The notes under the pieces are model-generated. The model was given only the letters and a program-made list of their open reading frames with translations. It was not told the DNA's origin and ran no database searches. Positions 1-5,272 of a stretch of DNA of 9,863 nucleotides are shown piece after piece (position 1 is the first letter of the stretch; every line of letters begins with the position of its first letter). The stretch covers positions 1 to 9,863 of the forward strand of contig QHPA01000011.1 of the NCBI GenBank assembly GCA_003218935.1, read 5' to 3'. Made by a program: the position numbers and the translations under genes. The stretch is from Verrucomicrobiota bacterium (GTDB lineage Bacteria; Verrucomicrobiota; Verrucomicrobiia; Limisphaerales; AV2).

Positions 1-1081
1 AAAGTTCGCTGAAACACCGTTGGAAGGAGATTTCGTGTGCATCCCACAGGTTGCCGCCCTTTAACGCGCGGAATGGGTGCAGCCAGGCGGCCAGCGCAGG
101 ACAGATCTCCACGAGCCGGCGCTGTCGGGTCTTGCTCTTGCCCGCCGTCACTTCGATATGACCTGGCACACGCCACACGTCGGCCCAATCCAAGCGCAGC
201 AACTCGGCGGTACGCAACCCCGCCAGCCCGCCAATGGCGAGCAGTGGTCGCAAAGTTTCATCCGCAGTCTCAAGCAATGCGCGGAGTTCATTCGGCATGT
301 AGAAGGCCACTTCGCCGTTGTTCGCTCGCTCCGGGCGCATCGCGTCGGCTTCAAGCAAACGGTGCGTCAGCGGCAAGTAATCCTTGCGCACTGCCCATTG
401 CAAAAACTGCTTAATGGCGGCGCGATAATGATTGCGGGACTTGGCGGAGACTGCACGCCGACGATTGCGGGATTTCGACGCACTCTTGCCGAGCGCGGTG
501 ACGAAGGCGTTTAGATATTCTTTCGCCAAGTCGCAAACGGCGGTGTTCAGAAATGTCGCAGCGAAACGGCGAAGCTGGATTGCGCGGTTGTAAGCGTACT
601 TAGAGGACATTTGTGCACGTTTGCCTTCGCCGGCGGTTGTGCGCGGTTCATCGGCAGCGATGAATTCCTCGACCGCTTCTTTGATGTCCTTCCGCTGCAC
701 GCTGGCGACTGTGGACAGGTAGCGGTCCACGGCCTCGCCCAAAGTGCGCCCGCTCAACTTGCTGGCAGCCTCGCAATACTCTGAGATACCCGCCAGCAGG
801 CTCACGCGCCGCCCGGTGGACTGGCGAAAGGATTCGAGGCGTTCAAGAGCGGCGAGGGCGTCACAGGACTGGCGCACGCTCAGGGCTGCGGCTTGCGAGC
901 CTTTCGCCAGTTCACGAACCTTTTTATCGGCTTCGGCTTTCGCCTGGCCATACGTGCCAAACGACTTCATCTGGCGCTGGCCGTTCACGCGATAGGCGAC
1001 GCGGTAAAAGGAATAATTCGGCTTCTTACCGTAGATCGTGACCTCAGCCTTTCGATAGCGAATGACCTTGGGGAACTTCAC
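1..1081 (-). CDS. Tyrosine recombinase/integrase, C-terminus cut off by window edge
   Basis: A frame of 360 codons stays open from GTG 1081 to the window's left edge. The N-terminal part (residues about 22-60, with YRVAYRVNGQRQMKSFGTYG) resembles the small arm-type DNA-binding domain of island integrases. Residues about 145-240 fit the alpha-helical core-binding (SAM-like) domain. The catalytic domain begins near residue 265: GLRTAELLRLDW carries the first catalytic Arg (R290), and VTAGKSKTRQRRLVEI carries the beta-hairpin Lys (K315 or K317). The HxxR motif and nucleophilic Tyr would lie beyond position 1. An enzyme of this family cuts and rejoins DNA at att sites in the cytoplasm. GTG 1081 is the only common start codon in frame; upstream the frame stays open to a TGA inside the tRNA gene. 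No clear ribosome-binding site precedes it. The gene is co-directional with tRNA-Leu and 80 bp from its 3' end, so it is probably an island or prophage integrase using that tRNA as target. Confidence 0.9.
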   Translation of the reverse strand, partial: MKFPKVIRYRKAEVTIYGKKPNYSFYRVAYRVNGQRQMKSFGTYGQAKAEADKKVRELAKGSQAAALSVRQSCDALAALERLESFRQSTGRRVSLLAGISEYCEAASKLSGRTLGEAVDRYLSTVASVQRKDIKEAVEEFIAADEPRTTAGEGKRAQMSSKYAYNRAIQLRRFAATFLNTAVCDLAKEYLNAFVTALGKSASKSRNRRRAVSAKSRNHYRAAIKQFLQWAVRKDYLPLTHRLLEADAMRPERANNGEVAFYMPNELRALLETADETLRPLLAIGGLAGLRTAELLRLDWADVWRVPGHIEVTAGKSKTRQRRLVEICPALAAWLHPFRALKGGNLWDAHEISFQRCFSEL

Positions 1082-1146
1082 TTTTTGACTGTCAGATTCC
1101 GCCGATTTTTGTGCGCAATCTGTGCGGGAACCGTCCGAATCCTCAT
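1078..1146 (-). CDS. Possible 22-residue leader ORF ahead of the integrase
   Basis: ATG 1146 opens a 22-codon frame. Its TGA (1080-1078) overlaps the integrase GTG (1081-1079) in a GTGA arrangement typical of translational coupling. The peptide begins MRIRTVPAQI, ends NLTVKK, and is basic. An AAGGA sequence lies just upstream, but only 2 bases separate it from the ATG, closer than usual. The frame starts 15 bases past the encoded CCA of the tRNA. I recognise no family. It may be a chance ORF; its only support is the overlap and the purine-rich stretch. Confidence 0.3.
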   Translation of the reverse strand: MRIRTVPAQIAHKNRRNLTVKK

Positions 1147-1147
1147 T

Positions 1148-1158
1148 TTCCTTAGGAA
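1148..1158. repeat. Short palindrome between tRNA 3' end and integrase
   Basis: The 11 bases TTCCTTAGGAA form an inverted repeat of 5 bp arms around one central base, starting 3 bases past the tRNA CCA end. A short dyad at this place could be part of a recombinase core site, but at this length chance is also likely. Confidence 0.25.
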
Positions 1159-1161
1159 TTA

Positions 1162-1190
1162 TGGTGCGGATAGCAGGACTTGAACCTGCA
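1162..1190 (-). other. Probable attachment-site region in the tRNA-Leu 3' end
   Basis: The T arm to CCA end of tRNA-Leu is the segment that tRNA-targeting tyrosine recombinases most often use as attB, and the integrase lies next to it. By analogy, one att copy should lie here and a direct repeat of some or all of this segment should mark the far end of the island, left of the window. The exact crossover cannot be read from one junction. No second copy is present in the window. Confidence 0.45.
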
Positions 1191-1246
1191 CGCCTTGCGG
1201 CACTACCACCTCAAAGTAGCGTGTCTGCCAATTCCACCATATCCGC
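1162..1246 (-). tRNA. tRNA-Leu (anticodon GAG), CCA encoded
   Basis: An 85-base class II tRNA. The acceptor arm pairs GCGGATA with TATCCGC, followed by discriminator A and an encoded CCA. The anticodon stem CTACT/GGTAG encloses the loop TTGAGGT, giving anticodon GAG, which reads CUC and CUU leucine codons. The long variable arm has a GCC/GGC stem with a GCAA loop, as expected for leucine. The T arm is GCAGG/CCTGC around TTCAAGT. All arms pair, so the gene looks functional. An integrase gene starts 80 bases downstream on the same strand, which marks the 3' half of this tRNA as a probable attachment site that was rebuilt by the inserted element. Confidence 0.95.
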
Positions 1247-1256
1247 AAACCGGCGT

Positions 1257-1286
1257 AAATTGCAGCACGCCACGGCTTGGAGGCAA
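1257..1286 (-). promoter_or_regulatory. Weak candidate promoter of tRNA-Leu
   Basis: On the minus strand, TTGCCT (1286-1281) and CAATTT (1262-1257) are separated by 18 bp and lie 10 bases before the tRNA 5' end. The -35 hexamer is fair and the -10 hexamer poor. A 7-bp inverted repeat (TGGAGGC 1278-1284, GCCTCCA 1297-1303) overlaps the -35 box. Position is the main support. Confidence 0.22.
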
Positions 1287-1437
1287 GTTCATTCTGGCCT
1301 CCACAACTCCGTGAAGCTGCTCAGACAGCGTCCTGGACGGCGATAAATTTTCTCCCGAATTCCGAGTAAAGATTACTGCGTCGATATATGTCGTGATTGG
1401 GGTGGATTTTGGTCCGATAATCGCTACAATTTTTTCC

Positions 1438-2829
1438 ATGCCGGAAAAGACTTTGGCTGCAATACCCCGTCCGTTGCGGGAACAATACGAAAAAGGACTG
1501 GCCGCCATCCAGCGCCTGAACCTGGACTACGCCATCGCCATCTTCGATCAGGTGCTGCAAAAGGAGCCGGGCTTCTACGCCTGCCGCGAAGCGCTGCGGG
1601 CCGCGCAGGCGAAACGTGCCGGCAAAAAAGGCGGCTTCCTGAAAAAAATGTTCGGCGCCGCGACCAGTTCACCGCTGATGGCGAAGGGTTCGATCGCCTT
1701 GCGCTCCAACCCGGCCGAAGCGATCAATATTGCCGAACAAATGCTCAACAGCGACCCGCATAACGTCGCCGCACACAAAATGCTCGCCGACGCCGCGCTG
1801 GCCCTCGATCTGCCGCGCACCGCCGCGCTGTCGCTGGAAATCGCGTTCAGGAATTCTCCCGATCGCGAGGTGGCCATAAAACTGGGTCAGGCGCTGGCGC
1901 AGTCCGGCCAGTCCGAAAAAGGCGAGAATATTCTCGCGGAGCTGGCCAGCACCTTCCCCAACGACCCGGAGATTGCCAAGGTGCTGAAAAACGTTTCCGC
2001 CCGCCGCACCATGTCCGAGGGGGGCTATGAGGCGCTCGAAGGAGGCGGCGGTTCGTATCGCGACATTTTGAAGGACAAGCAGGAAGCCGCCGCGCTGGAG
2101 CAGGAGAACCGCGCCGTCAAGAACGAAGACGTCGCCGGGCGGTTGCTCGCCGAATACGAAGCGCGCATCGCCCAGGAGCCAGGTAACCTTCGACTCCTCC
2201 GTTCCGCGGCCGAGCTTTACACGCAGAAGAAGCAGTTCGACAAGGCGCTCGAATATTACAACCGCATCATCACCACCGCAGGCGTCTCTGATCCTTCACT
2301 CGAACGGGTCATGGCCGAGACGACCGTAAAAAAATTCGAGCACGCCCTGGCCCAGCTTGACCGGTCCGCGCCAGACCACGCTGAACAATCGGCGCGTATC
2401 CAGGCCGAACAGCAGGCGTACGAACTCGAACAGTGCCGCAAACGCGCTGAAAGGTATCCGAACGATTTGCAAATGCGGTTTGAACTCGGTGAACTTTACT
2501 TCAAGACGGGCAAATTCAACGAAGCGATCTCGGAATTTCAAAAGGCCCAGAACAATCCGCACAAACGGATCCAGGCGATGAGTTACCTTGGCCAATGCTT
2601 CGCGAAACGCGGCATGAACGACCTCGCCGCCCGGACGCTGCAAAATGCCATCAAGGCAAAGCTGACCTTCGACGACGAAAAAAAGGAATTGATCTATGCA
2701 CTCGGCTGCGTGCTGGAAAAAATGGGAAAGAAAGACGAAGCCATCGAGCAATTCAAACTGATTTACGAAACGGACAGCGCCTACAAAGACGTCGCCGCGA
2801 AGGTGGATGCGTACTATTCAGGGCAGTAG
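1438..2829 (+). CDS. TPR-repeat protein, cytosolic
   Basis: A 463-residue protein from ATG 1438, with no signal peptide or membrane segment. Tetratricopeptide-type helix pairs are visible at about residues 11-45 (LREQYEKGLAAIQRLNLDYA), 84-140, 143-182, 232-280 (LLRSAAELYTQKKQFDKALE) and 338-445 (PNDLQMRFELGELYFKTGKF). A basic Gly/Lys stretch (residues 58-73) and a Gly-rich linker (199-206) separate the blocks, and 210-235 and 310-340 look charged and helical. Such proteins act as scaffolds for protein complexes; the partner cannot be named. The frame could begin at GTG 1393, but those 15 codons do not look conserved and ATG 1438 gives a natural start. No Shine-Dalgarno sequence precedes it. 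A TACAAT hexamer (1425-1430) ends 7 bases before the ATG, which would fit a leaderless mRNA, though its -35 is not evident. It converges on the polyprenyl synthetase gene with 23 bp between. Confidence 0.9.
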   Translation: MPEKTLAAIPRPLREQYEKGLAAIQRLNLDYAIAIFDQVLQKEPGFYACREALRAAQAKRAGKKGGFLKKMFGAATSSPLMAKGSIALRSNPAEAINIAEQMLNSDPHNVAAHKMLADAALALDLPRTAALSLEIAFRNSPDREVAIKLGQALAQSGQSEKGENILAELASTFPNDPEIAKVLKNVSARRTMSEGGYEALEGGGGSYRDILKDKQEAAALEQENRAVKNEDVAGRLLAEYEARIAQEPGNLRLLRSAAELYTQKKQFDKALEYYNRIITTAGVSDPSLERVMAETTVKKFEHALAQLDRSAPDHAEQSARIQAEQQAYELEQCRKRAERYPNDLQMRFELGELYFKTGKFNEAISEFQKAQNNPHKRIQAMSYLGQCFAKRGMNDLAARTLQNAIKAKLTFDDEKKELIYALGCVLEKMGKKDEAIEQFKLIYETDSAYKDVAAKVDAYYSGQ

Positions 2830-2852
2830 GCGGAGCAGCAAACTAAACCAGA

Positions 2853-3779
2853 TTATCTGTCCCGCTGCAAAAGATACATCGCCAGCGCTTCCAGCGCGAC
2901 GGCCTTGCCGCGAAAGATTTTCAGCGCGTCAAACGCGCGGTCAGTGAGTTGTTGCGCAATCTTCCGCGATTTTTCCAAGCCGACAATCGCGGGGTAAGTC
3001 GCTTTCTGCGCTTTGGTGTCTTTACCAGCGGTTTTGCCGAGTTGTTCGCTTGATTGCGTGAGGTCGAGAATGTCGTCAATGATCTGGAACGCGAGACCGA
3101 CGTTGTAGCCGAAGTTCGTCAGCGCCTTGAGCTGCGCCGCGGTGCAGTTTGCGCTCATGCCTCCAAGCCGCGCGGAGCAACAGAGCAGAGCCGATGTTTT
3201 GCGTTCGTGGATGTATTTCAGTTGCTCCGCGGAAATTTTCTTGCCTTCGCCCTCGAGGTCGGCGACCTGACCGGCGATGAGCTGCCGTGAGCCGGCGGCC
3301 CGCGCGATTTCCAAGAGGACATCGCGATGCGGATAGCGCGGCCAGCCTTTGCATTGCGCAGCGATTTCAAACGCCTGCGTCAGCAGGGCGTCGCCCGCCA
3401 GGATCGCGATGCCTTCGCCGAAGACCTTGTGGTTCGTCAGTTTGCCCCGGCGGTAATCGTCGTTGTCCATTGCCGGTAAATCGTCGTGGATGAGCGAGTA
3501 AGTGTGGATGCACTCGACGGCGCAGGCCAGTGGCAGGCAGCCGTCGGCCAAACCGCCGCACGCTTCGGCGGCAGCCAGGCAAAGCGCCGGACGCATCCGC
3601 TTGCCGCCGGCGAACAGCGAGTAGCGCATCGCTTTGTGGATGGTGGCGGGTCTCGTCGTTGCTTCGGGCAGAAACCTGTCCAGCGCGCGATCGACCGCGG
3701 CGGTGCGGTCCGTCAGATACGTCTGGAGGTCAAAGGGGAGTCGATGGCGCGCCCCGGCTCGCGTGGCGGTCGCAGGCAT
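2853..3779 (-). CDS. ispA: Farnesyl-diphosphate-synthase-type polyprenyl synthetase
   Basis: A 308-residue trans-prenyltransferase that condenses isopentenyl diphosphate with allylic diphosphates in the cytoplasm, supplying farnesyl diphosphate for undecaprenyl lipid, quinone and terpenoid synthesis. The first Asp-rich motif with the bacterial two-residue insertion is DDLPAMD (99-105), and the second is DDILD (235-239). GGKRMRP (58-64) binds diphosphate. ECIHTYSLIHDDLPAMD is almost the same as in E. coli IspA. The aromatic Tyr at the fifth position before the first motif predicts a C15 product, although C10 or C20 cannot be excluded. Length is near the usual 295-300. ATG 3779 is the first start after an in-frame TAA (3791-3789); the N-terminal 12 or so residues are extra and low in conservation, and no ribosome-binding site is evident. 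It is not followed by dxs, unlike in many bacteria. It is divergent from rpoZ. Confidence 0.93.
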   Translation of the reverse strand: MPATATRAGARHRLPFDLQTYLTDRTAAVDRALDRFLPEATTRPATIHKAMRYSLFAGGKRMRPALCLAAAEACGGLADGCLPLACAVECIHTYSLIHDDLPAMDNDDYRRGKLTNHKVFGEGIAILAGDALLTQAFEIAAQCKGWPRYPHRDVLLEIARAAGSRQLIAGQVADLEGEGKKISAEQLKYIHERKTSALLCCSARLGGMSANCTAAQLKALTNFGYNVGLAFQIIDDILDLTQSSEQLGKTAGKDTKAQKATYPAIVGLEKSRKIAQQLTDRAFDALKIFRGKAVALEALAMYLLQRDR

Positions 3780-3866
3780 GCGGCGTTTTTAGGCAAAGTC
3801 CCGCGGTGGCGCAAGCGCGGATTGGCCGGATGCGAGTGTTGAGGCATCTCAGTGTCCTGTAACGCA

Positions 3867-3931
3867 AGTGGCACGGGTGTCCCGCCCGTGAGTTCCTGGA
3901 TTGGACAAACGGGCGGGACGCCCGTGCCACT
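3867..3931. repeat. 23-bp inverted repeat, REP-like palindrome
   Basis: The arms 3867-3889 and 3909-3931 are complementary over 23 bp apart from one T/G position that still pairs as G-U in plus-strand RNA. The loop is 19 bases (3890-3908). Arm cores read GTGGCACGGG and CCCGCCCGT. The element lies between the divergent ispA and rpoZ starts. From memory, GC-rich palindromes with this core are common in intergenic DNA of Verrucomicrobiota and give spurious translations with VPPV and GGTPVP; a short plus-strand frame across this one does just that. A 12-bp perfect palindrome, CGCCCCGGGGCG, follows at 3943-3954. It may act as a transcript-end hairpin or REP element; no transposase is nearby. Confidence 0.85.
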
Positions 3932-4035
3932 AGCCGGCCCTGCGCCCCGGGGCGTGTTTCTGGCCGTTTTTTTCTATTGCGTTCGCTCTCCGTCCCCGAT
4001 TAGTTTACCGCGCTCGTTTGAGCGACTAAAAAAAC

Positions 4036-4290
4036 TTGAACGCTGAACTAAGCAAAAAAGCAGCGGAAAAGGTTGGCAACCCCAACATTCTGGTGAATCT
4101 GATTTCGCGCCGTGTCCGGCAGCTTAACTCGGCCGGCGGGGCCGGGAGCCGGCCGTTGGTAGAAACCACGCCCGGCATGGGTGTGGCGGACATTGCGCTG
4201 CTGGAACTCGTCGAGGACAAAATGAGCTGGGAACCGATCCCGGCTGCTCCGGAGGAATTGACAGCTCCCAAGAAACGCAAGAGAGGCTAG
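4036..4290 (+). CDS. rpoZ: RNA polymerase omega subunit
   Basis: An 84-residue protein matching the omega family. MNAELSKKAAEKVGNPNILV is followed by SRRVRQL, the conserved helix that contacts the beta' subunit, and then the GVADIALLELVEDKM segment. Omega binds the beta' subunit and helps assembly and stability of RNA polymerase. The C-terminal tail (EELTAPKKRKRG) is basic. The start is TTG 4036: an in-frame TAA at 4027-4029 excludes anything upstream and the family N-terminus begins right at the TTG. No Shine-Dalgarno sequence is visible, only a run of A. A small hairpin (CGCTC 4011-4015, GAGCG 4020-4024) lies just before the start. smpB follows 56 bp later, probably in the same transcript. 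Confidence 0.87.
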   Translation: MNAELSKKAAEKVGNPNILVNLISRRVRQLNSAGGAGSRPLVETTPGMGVADIALLELVEDKMSWEPIPAAPEELTAPKKRKRG

Positions 4291-4309
4291 GTTGGGAAAC
4301 AAGAATTGT

Positions 4310-4346
4310 GCAGAGCCAGAAGGCATCCTTCCGGCTGCTTTTCTTT
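4310..4346 (+). terminator. Hairpin plus T-rich tract directly before the smpB start
   Basis: Arms GCAG-CC-GAAGG (4310-4323) and CCTTC-GG-CTGC (4327-4338) pair over 11 bp, with a two-base bulge (4314-4315) and one A/C mismatch, closed by a CAT loop. The stem is followed at once by TTTTCTTT (4339-4346) and then the smpB ATG. This has the shape of an intrinsic terminator or attenuator between rpoZ and smpB. If smpB instead starts at GTG 4308, the same bases would be coding and the hairpin accidental. Confidence 0.38.
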
Positions 4347-4802
4347 ATGGGCGACATCCTGACCAACTCCAAGGCGCGTCGGGATTATCACATCCTCGAA
4401 ACTGTTGAAGCCGGCATTGTCCTGCGCGGCACGGAGGTCAAGTCATTGCGCGCGGGCAAGGGCCAGATCAGCGATGCCTTCGCGCGAGTGGACAAGGATG
4501 AAGTCTGGCTCTACAACGTGCACATCGACGAATACTCTCACGGCAACCTTCAGAACCATCAACCCAAAGCGCCGCGCAAACTCCTGCTCCACAAATCGGA
4601 AATCCGCAAGCTCTTCGACCTCGCGTCCGTCAAAGGCAACGCGCTGGTTCCACTTTCCTTCTACTGGAAAAACGGCAACGTAAAAGTCGCCCTGGCTGCT
4701 TGCAAAGGCAAAGTCCAATACGATAAACGCCAGGACATGAAGAAACGCGACGCCGACCGCGAACTCAAACGCGCAACGATGCGGCGGCTCAAACGACGTT
4801 GA
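4347..4802 (+). CDS. smpB: SsrA-binding protein SmpB
   Basis: A 151-residue tmRNA-binding protein for trans-translation. It brings alanyl-tmRNA to stalled ribosomes, frees them, and tags the unfinished peptide. Recognisable family segments are ARRDYHILETVEAGIVLRGT (10-29), EVKSLRAGK (30-38), DAFARVDKDEVWLYNVHI (43-60) and the basic C-terminal tail KGKVQYDKRQDMKKRDADRE (120-139) that enters the mRNA channel. Length fits the family's 150-160. ATG 4347 matches the usual N-terminus; the frame also extends to GTG 4308, adding 13 residues that do not resemble SmpB. No Shine-Dalgarno precedes the ATG; a hairpin and T-rich tract do. It follows rpoZ and converges on rpmB. No ssrA gene was seen in the window. 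Confidence 0.95.
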   Translation: MGDILTNSKARRDYHILETVEAGIVLRGTEVKSLRAGKGQISDAFARVDKDEVWLYNVHIDEYSHGNLQNHQPKAPRKLLLHKSEIRKLFDLASVKGNALVPLSFYWKNGNVKVALAACKGKVQYDKRQDMKKRDADRELKRATMRRLKRR

Positions 4803-4813
4803 AGCGTTGAACT

Positions 4814-4864
4814 GTTAAATCGTTACACCGGAATTAACCTGGCCGAACGATTTAACGATTTAAC
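4814..4864. terminator. Inverted and tandem repeat between convergent smpB and rpmB
   Basis: GTTAAATCGTT (4814-4824) and AACGATTTAAC (4846-4856) form a perfect 11-bp inverted repeat with a 21-base loop. The right arm continues as a second copy of the unit CGATTTAA (4848-4855, then 4856-4863) and is followed on the plus strand by CTTTT. Its place between two convergent gene ends suggests a shared terminator, but the stem is AT-rich and the T-tract is short, so activity is uncertain. Confidence 0.42.
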
Positions 4865-4880
4865 TTTTCAGAAGCCCGGC

Positions 4881-5150
4881 TCAGGCCTTTTTGGATTCTC
4901 CCTTCTTCCAGTTCCGCCTGGGCGCCTTCGTGACCAGCCCTTTTTTGATGGCGCTGGCTGCTACGCGGACGTACCGCACTTCGCCGTTCGGCATAAGCGC
5001 CTTGACGCGCTGGAGGTTCGGGAGAAACCGGCGCTTGGTAATGGCGGTCACGTGCGTGCCGATGCCGCCCTGCTTCTTGGGTTTGCCGCTGCGCCAGATG
5101 ATGCTGCCCTTCATCGGGCCTTTGCCGGTCAATTCGCAGATTCGTGCCAT
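4881..5150 (-). CDS. rpmB: 50S ribosomal protein L28
   Basis: An 89-residue basic protein with the L28 signature. MARICELTGKGPMKG carries the N-terminal Cys-containing beta hairpin, THVTAITKRRFLPNLQRV is the conserved rRNA-contact segment, and RYVRVAASAIKKGL is the C-terminal strand and helix. Only one Cys (Cys5) is present, so the four-Cys zinc ribbon of some L28 forms is absent. Length is normal. The GGIGTHVTA spelling is like Verrucomicrobiota homologues that I recall. The ATG at 5150 fits the family N-terminus exactly. The 26-30 bases upstream are rich in A and T, without a clear Shine-Dalgarno sequence. The gene stands alone here, not next to rpmG. Confidence 0.93.
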   Translation of the reverse strand: MARICELTGKGPMKGSIIWRSGKPKKQGGIGTHVTAITKRRFLPNLQRVKALMPNGEVRYVRVAASAIKKGLVTKAPRRNWKKGESKKA

Positions 5151-5181
5151 AAACAGTTTTGTTTTTGTTTAAGGAGCCGAG

Positions 5182-5209
5182 AAAGTAACAATCCTGGACG
5201 TCGTTGCAA
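5182..5209 (-). promoter_or_regulatory. Candidate promoter of rpmB
   Basis: On the minus strand TTGCAA (5209-5204) and TACTTT (5187-5182) are separated by 16 bp, placing transcription start about 25 bases before the rpmB ATG. Hexamer matches to the sigma-70 consensus are partial (4/6 and 3/6). Position between the upstream gene's stop and rpmB is the better support. Confidence 0.33.
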
Positions 5210-5272
5210 GCACGATTTCGAGGCGACCGCTCCGCTCGATGCCGTCTGGCGCCCCGGACTGGAAAGCAGTGT

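Noticed and set aside
37..514. Plus-strand frames of 125 and 145 codons
   Set aside because: Both are antisense to the integrase catalytic domain, which has clear family motifs on the minus strand.
1..1246. Integron (integrase plus attC array)
   Set aside because: The recombinase lies next to a tRNA gene, no integron-specific insertion motif was recognised in its visible part, and no attC-like sites or cassette genes occur in the window.
1393..1437. GTG 1393 as the start of the TPR protein
   Set aside because: The 15 extra residues are hydrophobic and unlike the rest, and ATG 1438 gives a typical N-terminus; the same bases hold the best -10 candidate.
4011..4032. CGCTC/GAGCG hairpin followed by an A-run as a terminator
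   Set aside because: The tract after the stem on the plus strand is A-rich, not T-rich, and on the minus strand no gene end is near, so it does not read as a terminator in either direction.
3852..4046. 64-codon plus-strand frame across the inverted repeat
   Set aside because: Its product (GTGVPPVSS ... GGTPVPL) is merely the translation of the palindrome arms; no start context or family.
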